Below are positions 7,113 through 14,867 of a stretch of DNA of 22,426 nt, one piece after another. Source of the stretch: AVCC01 sp041736255 (GTDB lineage Bacteria; Pseudomonadota; Gammaproteobacteria; Burkholderiales; Burkholderiaceae_D); the NCBI GenBank assembly GCA_041736255.1, contig JBGSTZ010000106.1, positions 1 through 22,426 on the forward strand, given 5' to 3'. A model generated the notes under the pieces. It saw only the letters and a list, made by a program, of their open reading frames with translations, made no database searches and was not told where the DNA came from. Position 1 is the first letter of the stretch, and each line of letters opens with the position of its first letter. The translations under genes were made by a program, and so were the position numbers.

Positions 7113-9791
7113 ATGGACATGCATCACCTGTCACCGCTGTTTTCCCCCGAGTCGATTGTGATATTCGCAGGGGACACTGAGGCTCCCGATACCCAGACCA
7201 CGCATGCAAGACTGCTGGTACGGCAATTGCAGAGTGGAGGCTATTCGGGTCCATTGACTTTTCTTGATATCAACATGCGTGGCACGCTAGCCGATCTGGC
7301 CCATTCACGAGCAGATCTGGCCATCATCGCGCTGCCCAACGCACAGATTGCAGCAGCGCTGGAAATAGCCGGCCGGATCCAATGCAAGACTGCTTTGATC
7401 GTTTCCAGCGGGGTCAATACCATCCTGGCAGCAGAGTTGCACGCGATCGCGCGTTTGCACGGCATACATTTGCTAGGGCCAAACTGTCTGGGTTTCCAGC
7501 GCTCCAAATCAGGCATTAATGCTAGCGTGCTGGGGGCTATGTCCAAGGCAGGATCGCTATCACTGGTATCGCAATCCGGCGCACTGACTGCATCGATGCT
7601 GGACTGGGCCGACAAAAACGGCATTGGTTTTGCCTCCGTGGTTTCGCTCGGCGCCAACACCGCAGTCGATATCGCCGAGGTGTTGGATTATTTGGCGACG
7701 GATCGCGAAACTCTGAGCATTGTGGTGTACATGGAAGGCATCCGGGATGCGCGGCGCTTCATGAGCGCGCTGCGGGCTGCGGCCACTGCCAAACCGGTGA
7801 TCGTGATGAAGTCGGGCCGCCAGCCAGCCGGCTCCCGGGCCGCCTTGACGCATTCCGGCGCAATCGTGGGCAGCGATGAAGTGTTCGATGCTGCCTTGCG
7901 CCGCGCTGGTGCAGTACGGGTTCACACTTTCGCCCAATTGTTTTCCGCTGCTAAATGCCTGGCCTCACGCTATCAACCTGTCGGCAGACGCCTGGCCATT
8001 ATTACCAATGGCGGTGGTCCGGGCGTACTGGCAGCCGATTGGGCCAGTGATCTGGGCCTGACGCTGAGTGCGCTCTCGGCCGACGCCGGCAGTGCATTGC
8101 AACCACAATTACCCGAGCTAGCCACACTGCACGGCTTGCTCGACCTGACGGAAGAAGCCGACGCCAGCCACTACCGGGCTGCGCTTACTGCCTGCGCGGC
8201 TGACGGGACCATTGACGGCATCCTGGTGATTCTGTCGCCCAAGCCAGAACTCGATGTGAATGCCATCGCGCAAACCTTGGCCGAACTACAACCCAGTATT
8301 GCCAAGCCGCTCATCACCTGCTGGATGGGTGACGCGCAAGTAGCCGAAGCACGCGGCATCCTGAGCGACGCAGGCATTCCGACCTTCCGCACCCCGGAAG
8401 CTGCGGTGGATGCTTTCAACAACATCGCCTCGTTTTACCGCAACCAGCAATTGCTGATGCAAACGCCGCCGCCGTTGACGCATTTGCAGCGACCTGATGT
8501 TGAAGGCGCGCGCATCCTGATCGAAAGCGTATTGGCCGAGCGTCGCAACGTGCTCACCGAAATGGAATCGAAAGCATTGTTGGCAGCTTTCCATATTCCG
8601 CTTACCAAGACTATTCTGGCCCGCTCGGCCACAGAAGCGATCCTGATTGCCAACCAACTGGGTTACCCAGTTGCCTTGAAGATCGACTCGCCCGATATCT
8701 CGCACAAGTCCGACGTGCATGGTGTGGCGCTGAATGTATCTAATGCCGCATCCGTGCGCGATATCTGGCAGAACATGATGACAACCGTCGCACGTCTGCG
8801 GCCGGATGCCCACATCAACGGCGTGACCATTCAGAATATGTCGGGTAAGTCGGAAGGCCGCGAACTATATATCGGGGTAAACACGGATGTGCCATTCGGT
8901 CCGGTGATCTCTTTTGGTGCGGGCGGCACTATGATCGAACTGATTGCCGACCGCGCTGTTGAACTGCCGCCGCTGAATCAATTTCTGGCTCAGCATCTGA
9001 TTGATAGGGTGCGCTCAACTGAGATGCTGGGTGCATGGCGTGGCTTGTTACCTGCCGACAGGGAATCGTTAGAACAGATCCTGCTGCGGGTATCGGAAAT
9101 GGTCTGTGCATTGCCGCAATTGCGTGAAATGGATATCAATCCAGTGATCGTCGATGCAGATGGTGCATTGGCAGTGGATGCCCGTATCGTCATCGGTCAG
9201 GATTCTCCCCGGGTGCACAAATACAGTCACTTGGCGATTTTGCCCTACCCGTCAGATTATGAGCAAGAGTGGCCAATGCGCAGCGGTGGGAAATATACCA
9301 TCCGTCCAATCCGCCCCGACGATGCCGAGATGATCCAAACTTTTGTACGCGAATTGTCGCCCAACAGCCGCTACATGCGCTTCATTTCTTCTATGCGCGA
9401 ACTGCCATCGCGGATGCTGGCACGCTATACACTAATTGACTATGACCGTGAAATGGCGCTGATAGCGGTACATCATGTACGCAGCCCAGATCCGGCTGGC
9501 GGCATCACGGAAACCGAGCAGATGATCGGCGTTTCACGCTATATCACCAATCCGGATTTACACAGTTGTGAATTTTCCTTGGCTATTGCCGATGCATTTG
9601 GTGGTCAAGGTTTGGGTTCGCGCATGATGTTGTCGATCATGGATTTTGCGCGTAACAAAGGCTTGTCACAAATCGAAGGTATAGTGCTGAGCAAAAACAC
9701 GCCGATGCTGAAACTAATGCACAGTCTGGGTTTCACGGTCAAACCCTACCCTGAGGACTCTGATCTGCGCTGGTGTACCAAACTGCTGTAA
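7113..9791 (+). CDS. pat: Protein lysine acetyltransferase (acyl-CoA synthetase-like + GNAT)
   Basis: An 892-residue relative of E. coli PatZ/YfiQ and Salmonella Pat, which acetylate metabolic enzymes such as acetyl-CoA synthetase. Order: a CoA-binding Rossmann domain (about 8-130), two succinyl-CoA-synthetase-like domains (about 140-460, with LVSQSGALTASMLDWA and RAALTHSGAIVGSDE), an ATP-grasp domain (about 485-695, with GYPVALKIDSPDISHKSDVH and REMDINPV), and a C-terminal GNAT domain (about 725-892). The GNAT part has IDYDREMALIAV, the CEFSLAI segment aligning with the E. coli catalytic-Glu region, and the GQGLGSRMM acetyl-CoA loop. The start at ATG 7113 follows AAAGGAT at about 8 bases; the frame is open to 7011, but that extension is basic and not family-like. 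The His in LTHSGA (about H247) is retained; it is the phosphorylated residue of ADP-forming acyl-CoA synthetases. Confidence 0.92.
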   Translation: MDMHHLSPLFSPESIVIFAGDTEAPDTQTTHARLLVRQLQSGGYSGPLTFLDINMRGTLADLAHSRADLAIIALPNAQIAAALEIAGRIQCKTALIVSSGVNTILAAELHAIARLHGIHLLGPNCLGFQRSKSGINASVLGAMSKAGSLSLVSQSGALTASMLDWADKNGIGFASVVSLGANTAVDIAEVLDYLATDRETLSIVVYMEGIRDARRFMSALRAAATAKPVIVMKSGRQPAGSRAALTHSGAIVGSDEVFDAALRRAGAVRVHTFAQLFSAAKCLASRYQPVGRRLAIITNGGGPGVLAADWASDLGLTLSALSADAGSALQPQLPELATLHGLLDLTEEADASHYRAALTACAADGTIDGILVILSPKPELDVNAIAQTLAELQPSIAKPLITCWMGDAQVAEARGILSDAGIPTFRTPEAAVDAFNNIASFYRNQQLLMQTPPPLTHLQRPDVEGARILIESVLAERRNVLTEMESKALLAAFHIPLTKTILARSATEAILIANQLGYPVALKIDSPDISHKSDVHGVALNVSNAASVRDIWQNMMTTVARLRPDAHINGVTIQNMSGKSEGRELYIGVNTDVPFGPVISFGAGGTMIELIADRAVELPPLNQFLAQHLIDRVRSTEMLGAWRGLLPADRESLEQILLRVSEMVCALPQLREMDINPVIVDADGALAVDARIVIGQDSPRVHKYSHLAILPYPSDYEQEWPMRSGGKYTIRPIRPDDAEMIQTFVRELSPNSRYMRFISSMRELPSRMLARYTLIDYDREMALIAVHHVRSPDPAGGITETEQMIGVSRYITNPDLHSCEFSLAIADAFGGQGLGSRMMLSIMDFARNKGLSQIEGIVLSKNTPMLKLMHSLGFTVKPYPEDSDLRWCTKLL

Positions 9792-9813
9792 TCCCGCTGG
9801 ACAAAAACGTGCG

Positions 9814-10539
9814 TTAAAACCGTTCATACCCGAGCAGATAGCGCCATTGGCCGACTGGCAAGCCGGCCAATGGCATGCGGCCGATACGGATGCGCCGCAC
9901 GGCTTCCACCATCAGACCGACTGCCTTGCACATGTGTATAACCTGACCGTCTTGCGCGCCTTTGACTGCGAAGCGCAAACGGTTTTCACTTTGCCAACTA
10001 ACCTTGATCGGGGCCAACGGCTTGCCGTTGAAATGTAAGCCGTGATTGAGCAAGGCAAGTCCATCCGGAACTAAATCACCCGTGACATCAACGATGTATT
10101 CCTGCTCAATTCTGGAAGCATCCTCGATCAATTTGCGTTTGATCCGCCAGTCCTGGGTGAATACCATTAATCCGCTGGATGATGCCTCCAAACCATGCGT
10201 CATGCTAAGGCCAATCAGATGCCGCTTCAAAAAATGGATACCAGAGCGGTCATCTGCGATGCGGTTTTCAGACGTAATACAGGTAGGCGCCAACTGTGCG
10301 TCAATTTCAATTGCCATCCCGACCGGTTTGTGCAGCAGGATGGTGATTGGCAATGCCGGAACCAGTGTAGCTTGCGGCAGGCGCTCAACAATTTGTTGCG
10401 GCAATACCCTGAAACCGGATTCTTCAATCACCTGTCCGTCCACCAGAATCCAGCCGCCCTCAATATATTGCTCGGCCTCACGCCGCGAACAAGGAACGGC
10501 CTCGGCAACACGTTTGGCCAAGCGGACGGATTCTGTCAT
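9814..10539 (-). CDS. RluF-like pseudouridine synthase with Glu at the catalytic Asp site
   Basis: About 241 residues. An N-terminal S4 RNA-binding domain (about 5-50: VRLAKRVAEAVPCSRREAEQ, YIEGGWILVDGQ) is followed by an RsuA/RluF-type synthase domain (ILLHKPVGM, RIEQEYIVDV, MCKAVGLMVEAVRRIRIG). Such enzymes isomerise a uridine in rRNA; RluF acts on 23S rRNA. The motif normally reading GRLD-x2-S-x-GL-x3-T here reads HGLEASSSGLMVFTQD, so the usual catalytic Asp is Glu and the Arg before it is Gly. The protein may be inactive, or belong to a related clade using other chemistry. The start at MTESVRL (10539) fits the family; the longer frame to 10584 adds 15 unrelated residues. The ribosome binding site is weak. 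It is convergent with pat, with 22 bases between their stops. Confidence 0.8.
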   Translation of the reverse strand: MTESVRLAKRVAEAVPCSRREAEQYIEGGWILVDGQVIEESGFRVLPQQIVERLPQATLVPALPITILLHKPVGMAIEIDAQLAPTCITSENRIADDRSGIHFLKRHLIGLSMTHGLEASSSGLMVFTQDWRIKRKLIEDASRIEQEYIVDVTGDLVPDGLALLNHGLHFNGKPLAPIKVSWQSENRLRFAVKGAQDGQVIHMCKAVGLMVEAVRRIRIGRMPLAGLPVGQWRYLLGYERF

Positions 10540-10624
10540 GGTAAAGTTCGAATGGATTGGAATCGGGCATTGTAACCGGCGCAAGTGCGCAAATGCCAGA
10601 CCCAGCCAAATCGTTTATATCGCG

Positions 10625-10846
10625 TTATATCGTTATAGCAGCCAGCAAACGATGCGCCAAAGCCTTGGCCTCATCTAACGCTTCATTCGTAGAGCTAGAA
10701 ACTGCTTCGACATTATGTCGTGCTTCAACATGTCCAGTTTTGGTCTGGCTCTTTAGCAACACAGTGCCCTGAAAACGATCGTGGCCCAAAACTATCACAT
10801 CGACTTCAGCCTTGGCATTGCCTTTGGTATAACTAAGCAAAGTCAT
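10625..10846 (-). CDS. Small unrecognised protein, 73 residues
   Basis: I do not recognise it. It is a soluble small protein with no signal peptide or membrane span. The first half looks beta-rich (YTKGNAKAEVDVIVLGHDRF, then QGTVLLKSQTKTGHVEARHN). The end looks helical and Ala-rich (EALDEAKALAHRLLAAITI). It is believable as a gene because an almost perfect Shine-Dalgarno, AAGGAGGG, lies 5 bases before the ATG at 10846. It lies between the pseudouridine synthase (86 bases downstream) and another small frame upstream, all on the minus strand. Confidence 0.65.
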   Translation of the reverse strand: MTLLSYTKGNAKAEVDVIVLGHDRFQGTVLLKSQTKTGHVEARHNVEAVSSSTNEALDEAKALAHRLLAAITI

Positions 10847-10915
10847 ATTTCCCTCCTTGAGTGCCAGAATACAAGTATTAAAAACGTCAAAGCGCGGCCA
10901 CTTGAACGCACAATT

Positions 10916-11068
10916 TCAACTTAAAACAAAAGCGATACTTGGATTATGATCCGGCACTGGTGGTTCATCCAAAGGATCTGGAAGGCGCTCCGGCAATTCA
11001 GGATCTTCTACTGGGGCGGGCGTAGGAGCCTGATGATCACAATATAAATTGTCGATATTTTTTCGCAT
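10916..11068 (-). CDS. Proline-rich acidic micro-protein, 50 residues
   Basis: ATG at 11068, TGA ending at 10916. After a short head (MRKNIDNLYCDHQ) it is dominated by Pro, Asp and Glu (APTPAPVEDPELPERLPDPL, then DEPPVPDHNPSIAF). It has no hydrophobic segment and looks disordered. A G-rich stretch (GGGGTG) lies about 5 bases before the ATG and could serve as a weak ribosome binding site. It is on the same strand as, and 69 bases upstream of, the 73-residue small gene. The strongly biased composition over the whole frame argues for real coding, but I recognise no family. Confidence 0.45.
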   Translation of the reverse strand: MRKNIDNLYCDHQAPTPAPVEDPELPERLPDPLDEPPVPDHNPSIAFVLS

Positions 11069-11345
11069 TTACACACCCCATGCAAAATTACTTTAAGTGT
11101 AACTCTAGCCCCGCCAACTGAAACGTCATTGAGATTGCGCATATCTACCTGCAACAGCGCCGATAGATATACCTTCTAAAATAAGTAGCATACTGAACCG
11201 CCGGATCAATTTATTTACAAGACCGCTACCACGTCCACTTCAACCAAAATCGTTTGCACGCCCAAGAATTTAATCTTTGTTCTAAATTAAGCGCAAAAGC
11301 GAAGCCAGCAAAATATGCAGTTGCAATATTGCTATAGAAATTAAA

Positions 11346-11819
11346 TCAGTAACGGTAGACGCGATCACCTTCGATACGTACACGATTGCCAATGCGCAAA
11401 TCGCCAATGCTGTCCTGGTTTATAGTTTGGTAACCGCCGTTATTCAATCGTACCCTGATCTGATACATGTCGCGCGTCTGAGTCCGATTGCTTTGCTCTA
11501 TCTGGTTACCCGCCATCGCACCACCCACTACGCCAGCTATAGTCGCCACTGTCTTGCCTGTCCCGCCCCCAACCTGGTTGCCGAGCAGTCCACCCACTAC
11601 GCCGCCGGCCACGGCACCCATACCAACACCGTTATTGGCATTGGCTTGCACCATTTGAATTGAATCAATGACACCGTATTCACTGTATTGGGGCTGGGAG
11701 GATTGTGTATTGACAGGATAAGACTGCGAACCTGGCATCTGGTTATAAGGGCTGGCACAACCGCTTAGGATTGCTGTTGCCATAACAAAAGTAGCCACTA
11801 CTGTATATTTTGTTTTCAT
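11346..11819 (-). CDS. Glycine-zipper outer-membrane lipoprotein (SlyB/Pcp-like)
   Basis: 157 residues, start ATG 11819 with AGGAAA 4-5 bases before it. The N-terminus is a lipoprotein signal with the lipobox LSGC (Cys21), after a hydrophobic stretch VVATFVMATAI; the residue after Cys is Ala, consistent with outer-membrane sorting. A polar Gln/Ser linker follows, then a glycine-zipper 2TM segment (about 64-108) with alternating Gly such as GMGAVAGGVVGGLLGNQVGG and VVGGAMAGNQIE. The C-terminus is a small beta-rich domain ending VRIEGDRVYRY. Relatives are Pcp/SlyB-type lipoproteins found in many Gram-negative envelopes, some responsive to envelope stress. It stands alone on minus, with 277 bases free of recognised features between it and the micro-protein frame downstream. 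Confidence 0.87.
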   Translation of the reverse strand: MKTKYTVVATFVMATAILSGCASPYNQMPGSQSYPVNTQSSQPQYSEYGVIDSIQMVQANANNGVGMGAVAGGVVGGLLGNQVGGGTGKTVATIAGVVGGAMAGNQIEQSNRTQTRDMYQIRVRLNNGGYQTINQDSIGDLRIGNRVRIEGDRVYRY

Positions 11820-11956
11820 GATTTTTCCTGTTTATAAGAACGCTTTTGTATTAGACATCGAACCTGCAAAAAAATGTATGCATAATGCGTAAGGACTGAA
11901 ACAAATAGTAATAATTCAGGCTATCAATCTTACATCGGAAAGAAAATGGGTAACAC

Positions 11957-11987
11957 AAAAAAGCCCGCGAACCTTACGGCGCGGGCT
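11957..11987 (-). terminator. Intrinsic terminator of the prfC transcript
   Basis: Perfect 8-bp arms agcccgcg (11962-11969) and cgcgggct (11980-11987) enclose a 10-base loop. On the minus strand the stem is followed at once by TTTTTTGTG. It lies about 116 bases past the prfC stop and stops transcription before the lipoprotein gene's own promoter region. Confidence 0.85.
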
Positions 11988-12013
11988 AAATCCAATTTTT
12001 TTAAAGGTTGGAG

Positions 12014-12055
12014 GAGGAAAATTAAAATATCGCAATGCGATATATAGGCTTCCTC
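12014..12055. other. Composite stem-loop in the 3' region of prfC
   Basis: An inner perfect 7-bp inverted repeat, atatcgc (12027-12033) and gcgatat (12037-12043), around a 3-base loop is flanked by outer arms gaggaa (12014-12019) and ttcctc (12050-12055). It lies between the prfC stop and the intrinsic terminator. It could be an mRNA 3'-end structure, or an operator-like palindrome; neither is shown. Confidence 0.4.
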
Positions 12056-12102
12056 AACATTTCTGATGTCGGATATTTTTGTTCAGAATAGTCAGTTTTA
12101 TT

Positions 12103-13773
12103 TTAGGCTAACTTTACTGAATGCTCCCGCGTTGCATGGAAAGTTAATTGCGGCCAGCGTTCTTGGGTTAGCTTGAGGTTAATACCAGAGGAAGCCAGGT
12201 AAGCTAGGTTGCCTGCCGCGTCATGCGCGAGATTATGGCCGGCAGATGATTTTTCAAAATCCGACAGCATACGCTTGTCTTCCGCAGTCACCCAACGCGC
12301 GCTACTGATACTTGTACCCTCGAATACCGCATCGACGCCATATTCATTTTTCAAGCGACTAGCGACCACTTCGAATTGCAGTACACCAACGGCACCCAAG
12401 ATTAAATTGCCGCCAAGGGCCGGCTTGAAAACCTGGACCGCGCCTTCCTCGCCTAGTTGCTGCAACCCTTTGTGCAATTGCTTGACCTTAAGGGGGTTCA
12501 ATATCCGTACGCTACGAAAAAAATCCGGCGCAAAATAGGGTATTCCCGTGAACTGCAGCATTTCACCTTCGGAAAAACTATCACCAATTTGCATGTTGCC
12601 ATGATTCGGTAAACCGATAATATCGCCAGCGTAGGCCTCTTCCACTTGTTCCCTACTGGAGGCCATGAATGTAACCACATTCGAGACGCGAATTTCTCGA
12701 TTCAAGCGAAGATGCTTGATCTTCATGCCACGTTCAAAGTGTCCAGAGCACACGCGTAAAAAGGCAATTCGATCCCGGTGTGCCGAATCCATATTGGCCT
12801 GAATCTTGAAAACAAAGCCAGAAAACGGGACTTCGATTGGCGTCACTGAACGCACGCTGGCATCTCTGGCCAGTGGTGCTGGCGCCCATTCTAAAAGCGC
12901 ATCGAGAATTTCACGTACACCAAAATTATTGACGGCAGAACCAAAAAATACCGGCGTTTGCGTACCGGACAGATATGCTTCAAGGTCGAACGGATGCGAA
13001 GCTCCGTGAACCAACTCAACTTCCATCTTGAGCTGTTCGATCTCGCGCGGGAACATTTCTTTCAGGCGAGGATTATCTATACCCTTGATGATCTCGAATT
13101 CCTGTTCGGCACGTTCTGAACCCGCAGAAAAGAGCTTAATTTCATCACGCATCAAGTGATACACGCCCCGAAAAGTTTTGCCCATGCCTATCGGCCAGGT
13201 AATGGGCGCGCACTGGATTTTCAGCACAGACTCAACTTCATCGAGCAACTCAAGGGGATCACGTGTCTCGCGATCCATCTTATTCATGAAAGCCAGAATT
13301 GGCGTATTGCGCATTCGGCAGACATTAAGCAACTTGATGGTCTGCGCCTCAACACCCTTTACCGCATCAATGACCATCAAAGCTGAATCAACCGCAGTCA
13401 ACACACGATAAGTGTCCTCAGAAAAATCTTGGTGGCCTGGAGTATCCAGAAGGTTCACTACATGATCGCGATACTCGAACTGCATTACCGAACTGGCAAC
13501 CGATATACCACGCTGTTTTTCAATTTCCATCCAGTCAGAAGTCGCATGGCGGCCACTTTTTCTGGCTTTTACCGTACCTGCCAGTTGAATTGCGCCAGAA
13601 AATAATAGCAATTTTTCAGTCAGCGTAGTCTTGCCAGCATCTGGATGTGAAATGATGCCAAAGGTGCGGCGACGCATCACTTCACGTGCAATTTGTCCGG
13701 TGGACACTTCCCGTACAACAGGGGTAGCGCTATCGGTTGGTTCAGTAATGGGTGTATTGATGATGGTAGACAT
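12103..13773 (-). CDS. prfC: Peptide chain release factor 3
   Basis: Cytoplasmic GTPase that recycles release factors RF1/RF2 from the ribosome after termination. The 556 residues match RF3 (529 in E. coli), with about 27 extra N-terminal residues of low complexity (TPITEPTDSATPV). The G-domain is complete: ISHPDAGKTT (41-50), DTPGHQDFSEDTYR (110-123) and NKMD (164-167). GISVASSVMQF marks the switch I side. The SDWMEIEKQRG block and the FKIQANMD...HRDR segment are typical of RF3 and separate it from EF-G. The start ATG at 13773 has only a weak ribosome binding site (TTTCAGG). It is the last gene of the minus-strand run, 243 bases after the MerR-type gene, and ends at a clear terminator, so it may be transcribed alone. 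Confidence 0.95.
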   Translation of the reverse strand: MSTIINTPITEPTDSATPVVREVSTGQIAREVMRRRTFGIISHPDAGKTTLTEKLLLFSGAIQLAGTVKARKSGRHATSDWMEIEKQRGISVASSVMQFEYRDHVVNLLDTPGHQDFSEDTYRVLTAVDSALMVIDAVKGVEAQTIKLLNVCRMRNTPILAFMNKMDRETRDPLELLDEVESVLKIQCAPITWPIGMGKTFRGVYHLMRDEIKLFSAGSERAEQEFEIIKGIDNPRLKEMFPREIEQLKMEVELVHGASHPFDLEAYLSGTQTPVFFGSAVNNFGVREILDALLEWAPAPLARDASVRSVTPIEVPFSGFVFKIQANMDSAHRDRIAFLRVCSGHFERGMKIKHLRLNREIRVSNVVTFMASSREQVEEAYAGDIIGLPNHGNMQIGDSFSEGEMLQFTGIPYFAPDFFRSVRILNPLKVKQLHKGLQQLGEEGAVQVFKPALGGNLILGAVGVLQFEVVASRLKNEYGVDAVFEGTSISSARWVTAEDKRMLSDFEKSSAGHNLAHDAAGNLAYLASSGINLKLTQERWPQLTFHATREHSVKLA

Positions 13774-13835
13774 ATTGATGGCCTGAAAGGCGTAAAGCTG
13801 ATGGCATAATGAATGCTTAATGCCAGAAAAATCGT

Positions 13836-13868
13836 GCCAAACACGTCAATTCTTGACGTTTATTTGGC
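13836..13868. other. Imperfect hairpin in the merR-prfC gap
   Basis: Arms acgtcaa (13843-13849) and ttgacgt (13853-13859) pair around ttc, with an outer gccaa/ttggc pair (13836-13840, 13864-13868) across a small internal loop. It lies in the 243-base gap between the MerR-type gene and prfC. No T-run follows on the minus strand, so a terminator is doubtful. An operator or leader structure for prfC is possible. No gene was seen in this gap. Confidence 0.35.
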
Positions 13869-14016
13869 AGTTCCTGTAATGCAAGATAATCTGGCAAAGA
13901 TTATCGCTCTTGGATCAATCATATTGCGCTGTATGAAGCGACGATTGAAAACATCTAATTTAGGGTGCAGTTACGCGAGAAATATACATTTCTTTAATAT
14001 CAGTATTCACAAGCAT

Positions 14017-14424
14017 TTATCCCTGCAAAATAATCAGTATTTCTTTCAATTCGGAACGAATACCAGTCAATTTTTCATTCACCATCAAATTTAAGCTAGC
14101 TGTGGCAGCATCCTGATTAGCAACATCGTCTGCTGCAGCCTCAACCATTCTGCCCTCCAGTTTGTTCCGAGCGCCATTTATGGTGAATCCCTGCTCGTAT
14201 AATAACTCGCGAATGTGCCGGATCAGCAAAACTTCGTGATGCTGATAATAACGCCTGTTACCCCGGCGTTTAACAGGTTTTAACTGGGTAAATTCTTGTT
14301 CCCAGTAGCGCAGAACATGGGGTTTGACACCACACAACTCAGCAACTTCCCCGATAGTGAAATAACGCTTGGCTGGGATTGGAGGTAAAACGGCCAGTTC
14401 TTGCTTATTGATTCGATCATTCAT
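14017..14424 (-). CDS. MerR-family transcriptional regulator
   Basis: 135 residues from ATG 14424; a TTG at 14436 overlapping the ihfA stop would add four. The N-terminal winged helix-turn-helix is clear at about residues 20-65: RYFTIGEVAELCGVKPHVLR, then YWEQEF, and the wing with RRGNRRYY. A helical part follows (HHEVLLIRHIRELLYEQGFT) and a C-terminal coiled-coil-like helix (NEKLTGIRSELKEILIIL) that probably dimerises. There are no conserved metal-binding Cys residues, so the effector is unknown. A MerR-type gene directly after ihfA is a recurring arrangement in betaproteobacteria. The gap to ihfA is 8 bases, so the two are probably co-transcribed and possibly translationally coupled. Confidence 0.88.
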   Translation of the reverse strand: MNDRINKQELAVLPPIPAKRYFTIGEVAELCGVKPHVLRYWEQEFTQLKPVKRRGNRRYYQHHEVLLIRHIRELLYEQGFTINGARNKLEGRMVEAAADDVANQDAATASLNLMVNEKLTGIRSELKEILIILQG

Positions 14425-14432
14425 ATGTGATC

Positions 14433-14846
14433 TCAAGCGGCACGAATTGAAGAATTTGTGCTGACATCATCAACCATATTCTTGAGTTTTTGGCTGGCAT
14501 GAAAAGTAACCACGCGTCGTGCAGTAATCGGTATCTCTTCACCTGTTTTGGGGTTCCGTCCTGGCCTTTGCGGTTTATCTCTTAGCTGAAAATTTCCGAA
14601 CCCGGACAATTTGACCGACTCGCCATGCTCAAGAGCATTACGTATTTCGTCAAAAAAAGTCTCTACCATATCTTTTGCTTCACGCTTATTCAGCCCAACC
14701 TGCTCAAAAAGAAGCTCTGCCAACTCTGCTTTGGTTAGCGTTGGCAAACTTTTCTCAGCTTGAGAACGCATTCTCGCTTCAAGCATCGCCCGATTAAGGT
14801 CGGCATCTAATACGGACTCAAGTTCGACAGAATTCACGTCATTCAT
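14433..14846 (-). CDS. ihfA: Integration host factor subunit alpha
   Basis: DNA-bending nucleoid protein that pairs with IhfB (himD) to make U-turns at promoters, recombination sites and origins. The core from about residue 35 (LPTLTKAELAELLFEQVGLN) onward aligns with E. coli IhfA, including VKLSGFGNFQLRDK, the beta-arm RPGRNPKTGE with the intercalating Pro, and ITARRVVTF. At 137 residues it is longer than the E. coli protein (99), mainly through about 33 extra N-terminal residues rich in Glu, Asp and Ala. Internal Met codons (about residues 21 and 26) could be alternative starts, and no strong ribosome binding site settles it. It follows pheT by 21 bases, the same order as in E. coli pheST-ihfA. 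Confidence 0.93.
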   Translation of the reverse strand: MNDVNSVELESVLDADLNRAMLEARMRSQAEKSLPTLTKAELAELLFEQVGLNKREAKDMVETFFDEIRNALEHGESVKLSGFGNFQLRDKPQRPGRNPKTGEEIPITARRVVTFHASQKLKNMVDDVSTNSSIRAA

Positions 14847-14867
14847 TTCAAATACCCTAACCTAGCC

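Noticed and set aside
13813..14094. 93-codon plus-strand frame between prfC and the MerR-type gene
   Set aside because: It runs into the MerR-type coding region, lacks a ribosome binding site and resembles no family.
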